A stretch of DNA of 10,283 nt, taken from positions 1,770 to 12,052 of the forward strand of contig NVVP01000043.1 of assembly GCA_002402245.1 (NCBI GenBank), in the 5' to 3' direction. The notes under the pieces were generated by a model, which saw only the letters and a list, made by a program, of their open reading frames with translations, was not told the origin of the DNA and did no database searches. Origin of the DNA: Gammaproteobacteria bacterium (GTDB lineage Bacteria > Pseudomonadota > Gammaproteobacteria > Nitrosococcales > Methylophagaceae). This document shows positions 1-6,449 of the stretch, piece by piece. The position numbers were made by a program, and so were the translations under genes. Every line of letters starts with the position of its first letter. Position 1 is the first letter of the stretch.

Positions 1-1
1 T

Positions 2-580
2 TTATTAGAATCGGCAGGATTCATTGTGAGTGGCCAGGCGAGCAATGCTGATGAAGGTTATCGCCTGTTTAATGAGTTACAGCCCGATATTTGTATTGTG
101 GATATGACCATGCCCGGAGCGGGAGGAATAGAGTGTATTCGTCGTATTCATTGTCGAGATAATAAGGCGGCCATTCTCGTGTGTTCAATGCATGATAACC
201 CTACATTAGCGCTTCGAGCAATGGATGTGGGGGCCAGTGGCTATATTAGTAAGTCATGTTCATCATTAATATTAATTGAGGCGATAAAAGTAGTACTTAC
301 TGGCCGTGTTTTCTTTAGTGACGATATTGCCAAAGCGATTGCAATGAAGAAGATAGTTCAACCGGATGAAAAAGTGGCTTCATTATCTAATAAAGAGTTT
401 GCCATTTTCCGTATGGTATCAGAGGGTAAAAGTATTGCAGAAATATCGATAGATTTAATGCTGTCACCTAAAACCGTATCTAATTACAAAACTAATATGA
501 TGCGTAAATTAGGCACGAGCAAACTTAATGAGCTTATTTTATTAGCTAAAGAGATAGGTTTAGCCGAACAGGCTTATTGA
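2..580 (+). CDS. LuxR/NarL-family response regulator (UvrY/GacA-like), 5' end cut by window
   Basis: DNA-binding response regulator of a two-component system, truncated on the left. The reading frame is open to base 2 and reads LLESAGFIVSGQ, a typical receiver beginning, so the GTG at 26 is an internal codon and the true start lies outside the window. The phosphoacceptor Asp sits in CIVDMTMPG (codon 101-103), the switch Ser in ILVCSMHD and the conserved Lys in GYISKS. A LuxR-type helix-turn-helix follows at the C-terminus (LSNKEFAIFRMVSEGKS through SPKTVSNYKTNMMRKL). About 192 residues are visible, near the roughly 210 usual for the family. Receiver and HTH resemble UvrY/GacA, but without the sensor kinase or a csr-type small RNA in view that assignment is inference. 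The next gene is 345 bp away behind its own AT-rich leader, so they are probably not co-transcribed. Confidence 0.9.
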   Translation, partial: LLESAGFIVSGQASNADEGYRLFNELQPDICIVDMTMPGAGGIECIRRIHCRDNKAAILVCSMHDNPTLALRAMDVGASGYISKSCSSLILIEAIKVVLTGRVFFSDDIAKAIAMKKIVQPDEKVASLSNKEFAIFRMVSEGKSIAEISIDLMLSPKTVSNYKTNMMRKLGTSKLNELILLAKEIGLAEQAY

Positions 581-925
581 TAATGGCTATATAGATTAAG
601 AATGAAAAGAGGTTAGATTTTCAGCAAGCGGGTATTGAGTTAATTTTTTGGCTTTTCTTTTCTGCTTAGTAATTTTGTAAATAACGTATAAAATATAAGG
701 TTTTATGTCATTGATTTTAACGCAAATTTTGAATTAAACCTATTTACAAAGCAGTTAATGTTAATTAGGTTTAAATTATATATATTAAAATTATATTAAT
801 AAAAACAAAGTTTAAGGTTAAGTTTTGTTAATTATAGTTTTGTTTGGTTAAAATCATAAATGATAATGGTTTGTGTTTAATGTATCATTTGCTTTCTTTT
901 TAACTAATGGATGAGAATAGGGATC
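581..925 (+). promoter_or_regulatory. AT-rich regulatory gap upstream of the porin operon
   Basis: No gene is seen here. The stretch is much richer in A and T than its flanks and holds several symmetric elements: TTAAACCTA (734-742) facing TAGGTTTAA (766-774), an exact direct repeat AGTTTTGTT (821-829 and 836-844), and an exact 8-bp inverted repeat AAATGATA/TATCATTT (858-865 and 883-890). A weak sigma-70-like candidate is TTGTTT (840-845) with a 16-bp spacer and GATAAT (862-867); its transcript would begin near 874 and carry about 50 nt of leader. No known operator is recognised with confidence. Confidence 0.5.
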
Positions 926-2164
926 ATGATATTTAAAAAAACAATTTTGGCGCTAAGTGTAATGGTTGCCACATCAGCAGCACAAGCTGCAGCACCTAGC
1001 AACGAAGAAATGTGGGAAATGTTGCAAAATATGCAACAACAAATGGCTGAAATTAAACAGCAAAACAACCAACTTAAAGTTGAAAATGATAGTTTAAAAG
1101 ATCAAGTGGAAGATACTAATCAAGCTATCGAAGCCGTAGTTGAATCAGCTGAGCAAACAGCCGTGGCTAGTGTAAGCAAAACAACCATTGGTGGTTACGG
1201 TGAATTGCACTACAACAACCTAGAAGATCAACATGGAACGGCTCATAAAGAATCAATTGATTTCCACCGTTTTGTTTTATTCTTCGGTCATGAATTTAAT
1301 GATAGTTTACGTTTTTTCTCTGAGTTAGAGCTAGAGCACAGCATTGCAGGTGATGGCAAAGCGGGTGAAATTGAGTTAGAGCAAGCTTATATTGAATACG
1401 ATATTAATCAGCAGCATCGTGTTAAAGGTGGCATATTCTTAACACCGGTTGGCATTATTAATGAAACACATGAACCTAATACTTTTTATGGTACCGAGCG
1501 TAATCCTGTAGAGAAGAACATTGTTCCTGCTACATGGTGGGCTGCTGGTGCGATGTTTAGTGGTGAAATTGCTGAAGGTTTCGCCTATGACGTTGCCGTT
1601 ACATCAGGTTTAGATGTAAGTAAAAAAGGTACAAAAACAAGCTATAAAATCCGTGATGGTCGTCAAAAAGTATCTAAAGCATTAGCCGATGATTTTGCTT
1701 ACACAGGTCGTATTAAATGGACCGGTATACCAGGTGTTGAATTAGCAGCAACTGTGCAATATCAAGGTGATATGACTCAAAATCAAGATGCAACAGCAGG
1801 TAGTGCTACATTATTCGAAACACATGCAGTGATTAAACGTGGTGCTTTCGGTTTACGTGCTTTATATGCAACATGGGATCTAAATGGCAGTGGTCCTAAG
1901 AGCAGTGGCTATGATGAGCAAACCGGTTGGTATATTGAACCTTCTTACCAAATTAACAGCAACTTTGGTATATTCGCTCGTTATAATGAGTGGGATAACC
2001 AAGCTGGCGATGCGACAGACAGTGAATACGATCAAATTGATTTAGGTATTAACTGGTGGCCGCATGAAGATGTTGTGGTTAAATTTGACTATCAAGATCA
2101 AGATGCTCCAAAAGGTAAAACAGAACTTGATGGCTTCAATCTTGGATTGGGTTACCAGTTCTAA
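926..2164 (+). CDS. Outer-membrane porin with N-terminal coiled coil (phosphate-selective porin O/P-like)
   Basis: Outer-membrane beta-barrel channel. From ATG 926 the protein is 412 residues: a signal peptide (MIFKKT, hydrophobic core, cleavage near AQA-AAP at about residue 21), then a Gln/Asn/Glu-rich coiled-coil segment (about 27-75) that probably trimerises in the periplasm. From about residue 85 (TTIGGYGELHY) strands of alternating polarity run to a final Phe (LGLGYQF), the Bam recognition signature. The stretch GGIFLTPVGIINETHEPNTF fits a class of proteobacterial porins related to the OprO/OprP fold. Substrate cannot be read from sequence. An in-frame ATG at 911 would add MRIGI; I prefer 926 because the signal peptide then has the usual length, though the purine-rich AGGGA (919-923) is close. 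It is first of four closely spaced rightward genes. Confidence 0.88.
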   Translation: MIFKKTILALSVMVATSAAQAAAPSNEEMWEMLQNMQQQMAEIKQQNNQLKVENDSLKDQVEDTNQAIEAVVESAEQTAVASVSKTTIGGYGELHYNNLEDQHGTAHKESIDFHRFVLFFGHEFNDSLRFFSELELEHSIAGDGKAGEIELEQAYIEYDINQQHRVKGGIFLTPVGIINETHEPNTFYGTERNPVEKNIVPATWWAAGAMFSGEIAEGFAYDVAVTSGLDVSKKGTKTSYKIRDGRQKVSKALADDFAYTGRIKWTGIPGVELAATVQYQGDMTQNQDATAGSATLFETHAVIKRGAFGLRALYATWDLNGSGPKSSGYDEQTGWYIEPSYQINSNFGIFARYNEWDNQAGDATDSEYDQIDLGINWWPHEDVVVKFDYQDQDAPKGKTELDGFNLGLGYQF

Positions 2165-2199
2165 GTTAAGCTAATAGTTTAAATTAACCTAGATTGAAA

Positions 2200-2736
2200 A
2201 TGGCGATTATGAATAGTAAAAAATTACATCCAATGAGATTAATATTAGGTGTATTACTATTCTTAATCGCCTTTTCTGTTTCTGCCCGTGGTGTTTACCA
2301 AAGCAACCAAGACTTTTTAGATGAAACATTCGAACAAGTCGTACCTAAAAGTAAAGTGATTTGGGTTAAAGGCGATGTTAGGCAAACACTAAGCGAATTA
2401 TTAGGCCATCCTTATCAAGGTATGCGTGTACGTTATTGGCAGCAACAGGCTAAAAGTGTGTGGGTATTAGATGAAATTGGTAAAACAGAAGCGATTACCT
2501 TTGGCATTGTTATTGTGGCTAATAAAATTGATAGTATGAAAGTACTGGCTTTTAGAGAAAGTCGAGGCGGGGAAATTCGTTATCCCGCATTTACCCAACA
2601 ATTTAATGGTGCGCAGCTACAAGGGCAGCAGTTAGATCGACATATTGATGGCGTATCAGGTGCAACCTTATCAGTTAGGGCTATGACCTCAGTAGCAGAA
2701 GTGGCATTATATCTGGATAACATTATCAACCAGTAG
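2200..2736 (+). CDS. Exported FMN-binding domain protein (predicted covalently flavinylated)
   Basis: Periplasmic flavoprotein of the FMN_bind family (as in NqrC, RnfG and the N-terminal part of NosR). From ATG 2200 it has 178 residues. A signal peptide or anchor (hydrophobic run LILGVLLFLIAFSVSA) is followed by one FMN_bind domain. Near the C-terminus D150-G-V-S153-G-A-T156-L-S158 matches the motif to which ApbE flavin transferase attaches FMN through phosphate to the Thr. ITFGIVIVANKIDSMKVL and a conserved-looking ESRGGEI fit the domain core. It starts 35 nt after the porin and ends 6 nt before the PepSY gene, so it is operonic. An upstream TTG at 2194 and an ATG at 2209 are other possible starts; none has a good ribosome site. 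No apbE gene is in the window. Role, by inference: passing electrons across or along the inner-membrane periplasmic face. Confidence 0.88.
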   Translation: MAIMNSKKLHPMRLILGVLLFLIAFSVSARGVYQSNQDFLDETFEQVVPKSKVIWVKGDVRQTLSELLGHPYQGMRVRYWQQQAKSVWVLDEIGKTEAITFGIVIVANKIDSMKVLAFRESRGGEIRYPAFTQQFNGAQLQGQQLDRHIDGVSGATLSVRAMTSVAEVALYLDNIINQ

Positions 2737-2742
2737 TTTATT

Positions 2743-3462
2743 ATGAACCGGAAAATACGACGTCTACACCGTAGCATGGGTGCGTTTATCGCGATTTTTG
2801 TATTAATGCTCGCAAGCACAGGGATCGCACTCAATCATAGTGATGATCTCGATTTAGATAAACGCTATTTAAGCTGGAATTGGCTGTTACAACATTATGG
2901 TGTTACACAGCTTAAAGCTGATGTAGCCTATTCATTATCATCCCATACTGTTTCTCAGTTTGGATCGCAGGTTTTCCTAAACTCAATACCTATTACGCAG
3001 TCATCAACACCTATTTTAGGTGGCATAATGCTTGATGAGTTGATGGTGTTAGCCACCCAAGATGCTTTATTGCTCTTCAGCCAGCAAGGTGAATTTATTG
3101 AGCGTATGGACAGTACCGTGGGTATTCCTATAATGGTTCAAAAAATTGCACTGCTTGATAATGATGTAGTGATACAAACAACAAATGGTTTTTGGCACAG
3201 TGACAGCACGTTAGAGAATTGGCAGCCACTGTCAACTAATGAGATTAGTTGGAGTGAAAGTAACGTAATACCCGATGCAGTAGACCAACAAATCCAGCTT
3301 TATTTCTATGATAGAGGCATCAGCATTGAACGGGTGATACTCGACTTACATAATGGTCATATTTTTGGCCGGTACGGTGTGTGGCTTACTGACTTTTGGG
3401 GCGTGTTTTTGATATTCATCTCACTAAGTGGTTTATGGATGTGGGGCCGAAGGCTCGTATAA
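2743..3462 (+). CDS. PepSY-associated transmembrane protein
   Basis: Inner-membrane protein of 239 residues with the layout of the PepSY_TM group: a basic start (MNRKIRRLHRSMG) with the usual R-x-x-H-x-x-x-G pattern, a first helix (about 12-30, AFIAIFVLMLASTGIALN), a periplasmic region of about 180 residues, and a C-terminal helix (about 213-234, LTDFWGVFLIFISLSGLWMW) ending in RRLV. The terminal helix with D-F-W-G and S-G-L-W-M-W is the family signature. The gene begins 6 nt after the FMN-binding gene with no clear Shine-Dalgarno sequence, suggesting translational coupling. PepSY-type membrane proteins are known to sit beside flavinylated FMN_bind proteins and in ferric-reductase-like systems. 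An electron-transfer partnership with its upstream neighbour is a reasonable inference, but no haem or flavin site is proven here. Confidence 0.82.
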   Translation: MNRKIRRLHRSMGAFIAIFVLMLASTGIALNHSDDLDLDKRYLSWNWLLQHYGVTQLKADVAYSLSSHTVSQFGSQVFLNSIPITQSSTPILGGIMLDELMVLATQDALLLFSQQGEFIERMDSTVGIPIMVQKIALLDNDVVIQTTNGFWHSDSTLENWQPLSTNEISWSESNVIPDAVDQQIQLYFYDRGISIERVILDLHNGHIFGRYGVWLTDFWGVFLIFISLSGLWMWGRRLV

Positions 3463-3484
3463 TGTTAGTAAGAAGTAAGCCTCA

Positions 3485-3946
3485 ATGAGCACCTTTATAC
3501 TTCAACTCGTCATTAAACAATGGGACAAAAGTCAGCAAACAGAGCAGCATGCTAAAGCGCGTGCTGCACTGCCTGATAGTTATGCATTATCACGAGAAAA
3601 GGCGTTTTACGCTTTTGATCAACGTTGCATCATTGACCAACAGGGTGATGACATAATGGGCGACCGCCTTAGTTATTCTCAGCCTGATTCTGACACCCTA
3701 CAGGTCGACTGTTTTCAACTATCTTTAAGCAATAAAACCCTTAAATTTACTGGGCTTGAAGAGTTTAATTTGCCTGCTTGCCTATTAGGTTCACTAGAAG
3801 AAAAAAATATCCAATACAGTTACACATGGCGTAAGCGTGTTTATCAAGGTGGCTTTCATTATTGGTTATATGAAGAAGTCACCTTAAATGCAGCGTTTGT
3901 GGCTAGTGTTGATGAAAATGTATTTGTTAATATCAATCGCGAATAG
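3485..3946 (+). CDS. Uncharacterised protein, last gene of the porin/FMN/PepSY unit
   Basis: I do not recognise this 153-residue protein. It has no signal peptide; the start MSTFILQLVIKQWDKS is mildly hydrophobic but too short and polar for a confident membrane helix. Three Cys occur at scattered positions (RCIID, VDCFQ, PACLL) and not in a metal-binding pattern. The C-terminal half is rich in aromatics (YSYTWRKRVYQGGFHYWLYEEV), suggesting a small beta-rich fold. ATG 3485 is the first possible start because the frame is closed by TAA at 3476. The gene begins 22 nt after the PepSY stop, so it is probably co-transcribed and may serve the same system. Its codon use looks like its neighbours. Confidence 0.7.
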   Translation: MSTFILQLVIKQWDKSQQTEQHAKARAALPDSYALSREKAFYAFDQRCIIDQQGDDIMGDRLSYSQPDSDTLQVDCFQLSLSNKTLKFTGLEEFNLPACLLGSLEEKNIQYSYTWRKRVYQGGFHYWLYEEVTLNAAFVASVDENVFVNINRE

Positions 3947-4065
3947 TCTACTTTTAAGCCATGATTAGCTAAGTAACTGATAACTAGATAAGAAGTTAGA
4001 GCTAAGTATTAAGCAGGCTTGATTGCCTTGTCCAATCATATAAGGTTTATTATTCAAATAAAACA
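3947..4065 (+). other. Gap between the porin unit and the lexA promoter
   Basis: No gene is seen. The only symmetric elements are weak: TTAGCT (3965-3970) against AGCTAA (4000-4005), and AGGC/GCCT within 4013-4028. No convincing intrinsic terminator with a T-run follows the 153-residue gene, so some read-through towards lexA cannot be excluded. Confidence 0.35.
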
Positions 4066-4094
4066 TTGACCTAGTTAGTTTTATTCTCTATATT
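4066..4094 (+). promoter_or_regulatory. Sigma-70 promoter of lexA
   Basis: TTGACC (-35, 4066-4071), an exact 17-bp spacer, and TATATT (-10, 4089-4094) give a near-consensus promoter. Transcription would start near 4101, leaving a leader of about 32 nt before the lexA ATG at 4133. The -10 overlaps the first copy of the direct repeat described separately. Confidence 0.75.
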
Positions 4095-4115
4095 TTCTCT
4101 TCTCGGTATTTTCTC
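4091..4115 (+). promoter_or_regulatory. Direct repeat TATTTTCTC, candidate LexA operator
   Basis: TATTTTCTC occurs exactly twice, at 4091-4099 and 4107-4115, with a period of 16 bp. One copy overlaps the lexA -10 and the other the predicted start of transcription. A third, partial copy (TATTCTC, 4082-4088) lies just upstream. This is where an autorepressor would sit, and no CTGT-N8-ACAG box is present in 3947-4132. That LexA binds here is inference from position and from its unusual recognition helix. Confidence 0.4.
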
Positions 4116-4120
4116 ATATG

Positions 4121-4125
4121 AGGAG
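4121..4125 (+). promoter_or_regulatory. Ribosome binding site that fixes the lexA start
   Basis: AGGAG lies 7 nt before ATG 4133, the ideal spacing. This makes ATG 4133 the start and excludes the in-frame ATG 4118, which overlaps no ribosome site and would add MRSDD to a protein that in other bacteria begins close to M-x-T-x-R-Q. Confidence 0.8.
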
Positions 4126-4132
4126 CGACGAT

Positions 4133-4738
4133 ATGCTTACAGAGCGTCAACAAGATACACTCGACTTTATTAGTAATTATATTAATGACCAGGGCAAAGC
4201 GCCTTTAGTTAGCGAAATATCAGCAGGCTTAGGTATTAGCTCACCCGGTACAACTCATCGATATATTCAAGCCTTAGTGGACAGCGGTCATTTAGAACGT
4301 TCAGTGGGGCGAACACGTGGTTTACGTATAGCTGAATCAAACTATACTGAAGATCCTCTCTCTGTCACTATGCCCTATATGGGACAAGTAGCAGCAGGGC
4401 GATTAATTGAAGCGGTGCCAGATGAGTCTGAAATTGACTTAGGGGGCATGTTTGCTGGGAAAGATCGCTTTGTCTTAAAAGTTAATGGCGATTCGATGAT
4501 AGATAAAGCGATTATGTCAGGTGATTATGTGGTGATGCAGTCACAATTAACGGCTAATCATGGGGATATTGTATTGGCCTTAGTCGACTTTCATGATGCA
4601 ACATTAAAGACCTTGCTTATTAATGATGATGGCACACTGACTTTGCAGCCTGCTAATACCAGTTATGATCCGGTAACCTTGCCAGCTGACCGAATTATGA
4701 TTCAAGGTGTGGTGGTAGGTCAATTACGTACTTATTAA
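4133..4738 (+). CDS. lexA: LexA repressor (non-canonical recognition helix)
   Basis: SOS-type transcriptional repressor and self-cleaving protease, 201 residues, the normal LexA length. The N-terminal winged helix (MLTERQQDTLDFI through GRTRGLRI, 1-66) precedes a cleavage site Ala88-Gly89 in GQVAAGRLIEA and an S24-type domain. The catalytic dyad is Ser121 (NGDSMIDKAIMSGD) and Lys159 (ATLKTLL), so RecA-stimulated autocleavage should work. Unusual is the recognition helix: where E. coli has S-P-N-A-A-E-E-H, this protein has S37-P-G-T-T-H-R-Y44, changing positions equivalent to Asn41, Ala42, Glu44 and Glu45 that set specificity for CTGT-N8-ACAG. It probably reads a different operator. No recA, sulA, imuB or dnaE2 lies nearby. 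It could be the only LexA or a second paralogue; the window cannot tell. It converges on the oxidase gene with a 12-nt gap. Confidence 0.95.
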   Translation: MLTERQQDTLDFISNYINDQGKAPLVSEISAGLGISSPGTTHRYIQALVDSGHLERSVGRTRGLRIAESNYTEDPLSVTMPYMGQVAAGRLIEAVPDESEIDLGGMFAGKDRFVLKVNGDSMIDKAIMSGDYVVMQSQLTANHGDIVLALVDFHDATLKTLLINDDGTLTLQPANTSYDPVTLPADRIMIQGVVVGQLRTY

Positions 4739-4761
4739 GCTTGAGGCTATCTAAGGCTTAA
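4735..4761. terminator. Possible bidirectional hairpin between lexA and the oxidase gene
   Basis: TTAAGC (4735-4740) pairs with GCTTAA (4756-4761), extendable inward by one G-T and one A-T pair, around a loop of about 11 nt. It spans the 12-nt gap between the convergent stops. No T-run follows on either side, so termination here would be weak. Confidence 0.35.
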
Positions 4762-6430
4762 TATAATGACCCGGTGACAGCAAACCTTGAGGATCAACGC
4801 CTTTTTTAATTGCTTGCTGGAGTGTTGTTAACTCATCACTAAAATTCAAACTATCTTCACTCATTGCCCTTGTGGACGAACGGTAAACTGAAAAGCCCAT
4901 TTTATTGAATGCCGCTAATAATTCGTCATGGCACTGCAGGGCTTTAATCTCATCTTGTGCACTATCTCGATCAAAGATGATTGAGATCACGCAATCTACA
5001 GCACGCTCATTGAGTAAAGTCATTGATATAGAAGGTTCAAAACCATATTTTTTAAAGCTGGCCTTGGTTGTACTCGAAAAATATTCAATACTTTCTTTAG
5101 TCATAGGGCCTATTGGTGCCAACCAGATTAAGCCTACGCGATCTTTATCTGGCTGCGTTAATGATCGGCCTAATGCTTTCTTACGCCAATAAACACTTTT
5201 GATAAAGAAGTCGGAAGGAATGCCTTTTTTCAAGTCAATTAAGGCACTTAATACATTCAATTGCGGCAACATTTTCTGTTGTAACTTAGGCAATAGCAAA
5301 CCGATAAAAAGTGATGAAATTATATTTTTAACTGATGTAGCCATACCATCTGAAAGTATAATTTTCTTACAAGGAATGTCTTTTAAAGCTTTGACTAATG
5401 CCCGACGAGAAGCGTAAGCATCAAGCCATGAATTACCATAAATAGCCCCTGAAATAGTCCAAGGGCTAATACCATTAGCTTTAATAATATTTTCGGCAAT
5501 ATCATCACTTAATGGTGTAATGCCATCGGTTTCTTTATAAGGATAACGCATCATCGCTTGAATGCCTTTATGGGCATTAGCACAATGCATTTGGCTGTTT
5601 AAGGTGCCATTTAGTTTTAAAACTTGCAGTTGTTCTACCGCTTGTGCAAAGTCTTGATCGCTTTTTAATTTAATAAAAAAGGTATAAAGGTGTTTTTTGG
5701 CCGGCATCACGCGTAAATAAATTGCCGTAACAATGCCTAAATTGGACTGACTAAATAGGCCATCTAAATAAGGCCCTAAGCCCTGTTTATGCACGCCAAT
5801 ATTCGCTGCATTCTTGCAACCAGCATGGCCTGTTTTAACTAGGCTTCCATCAGCAAGTACTACTTCCATACCGGCAACGTGTTCAAAATGATCACCATAA
5901 CTGGTATGGCCAAAGCCTCTTTCAAGCGTATTAGCTAATACACTACAGCTAGGTGAAGAACCGGTTGCATCCATCCAGAAGTCACCACCTTGCTGCTGTA
6001 AAAAATCATACAGCTGTTGCTGAGTAACACCGGCAGAAAGTTTTAATATGCCTAGTTTTTTACCATAAGGCATATCGGTATCTAGCGTATTAGATACCCA
6101 TTCAGGAGCAGGGTTTAAGTGTTTTAAACACAGTAAAATAGCCTGTTCAGAGGTGGGCGTTGCTGAACCATAACCCCAGTTTTGTCCTGAAGAAACCGTG
6201 TATATCTTTAATGTATCACTGGTTTTATTTAGCGTGTTAATGGTGTTGATAAACCACTGAATATCTTCAACAGAAGTAGGGAATACCACCATGGCAGAGC
6301 TATTGTGCTCGGCAAAGGTACATAAATTAAACTCAGCTAGCACACTTGAATTATGACGATTACTGGCATAATCCCAGTTATTATTCTGTAATTCACTTTC
6401 TAACTGGGTCAGTGCTAATGCTTCACTCAT
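4751..6430 (-). CDS. FAD-linked oxidase, vanillyl-alcohol oxidase/4-cresol dehydrogenase family
   Basis: Flavoprotein oxidoreductase of the VAO/PCMH superfamily, 4-phenol-oxidising branch; predicted cytoplasmic, 559 residues from ATG 6430. The FAD-binding PP-loop is SSGQNWGYGS (80-89), matching the S-x-G-x-N-x-G-Y-G of vanillyl-alcohol oxidase and p-cresol methylhydroxylase. Next come NTLERGFGHTSYGDHF (YGDH 178-181) with VVLADGSLVKTG, and GPYLDGLFSQSNLGIVT (219-235), all hallmark blocks of the group. Near the end Y516-R517 (FSVYRSSTR) aligns with the Tyr-Arg pair that holds the phenolate in VAO, and GLLSPGHYIKP matches the usual C-terminus. A para-substituted phenol substrate is therefore plausible. 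The residue carrying FAD covalently is not identified. A TTG at 6469 would overlap the upstream gene by 20 nt; I prefer ATG 6430, with GAG 7 nt before it and an intergenic gap of 19 nt. It is co-transcribed with the acyltransferase. Confidence 0.85.
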   Translation of the reverse strand: MSEALALTQLESELQNNNWDYASNRHNSSVLAEFNLCTFAEHNSSAMVVFPTSVEDIQWFINTINTLNKTSDTLKIYTVSSGQNWGYGSATPTSEQAILLCLKHLNPAPEWVSNTLDTDMPYGKKLGILKLSAGVTQQQLYDFLQQQGGDFWMDATGSSPSCSVLANTLERGFGHTSYGDHFEHVAGMEVVLADGSLVKTGHAGCKNAANIGVHKQGLGPYLDGLFSQSNLGIVTAIYLRVMPAKKHLYTFFIKLKSDQDFAQAVEQLQVLKLNGTLNSQMHCANAHKGIQAMMRYPYKETDGITPLSDDIAENIIKANGISPWTISGAIYGNSWLDAYASRRALVKALKDIPCKKIILSDGMATSVKNIISSLFIGLLLPKLQQKMLPQLNVLSALIDLKKGIPSDFFIKSVYWRKKALGRSLTQPDKDRVGLIWLAPIGPMTKESIEYFSSTTKASFKKYGFEPSISMTLLNERAVDCVISIIFDRDSAQDEIKALQCHDELLAAFNKMGFSVYRSSTRAMSEDSLNFSDELTTLQQAIKKGVDPQGLLSPGHYIKP

Positions 6431-6449
6431 TCTTTTACTCAATAAGTCT

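Noticed and set aside
858..890. Fur box candidate around AATGATAATGG
   Set aside because: The left half resembles GATAAT repeats, but the opposite half-site fits poorly in both the 7-1-7 and 6-1-6 models.
2580..2834. Open frame of 84 codons on the minus strand
   Set aside because: It lies antisense across the FMN-binding and PepSY genes, both well supported; it lacks a ribosome site and a recognisable sequence.
3947..4132. Canonical SOS box upstream of lexA
   Set aside because: No CTGT occurs in this stretch, so no CTGT-N8-ACAG; GAAC-N4-GTTC is also absent.
4905..5417. Two open frames (95 and 72 codons) on the plus strand
   Set aside because: Both are antisense inside the FAD oxidase, whose motifs are unambiguous; their translations have no family features.
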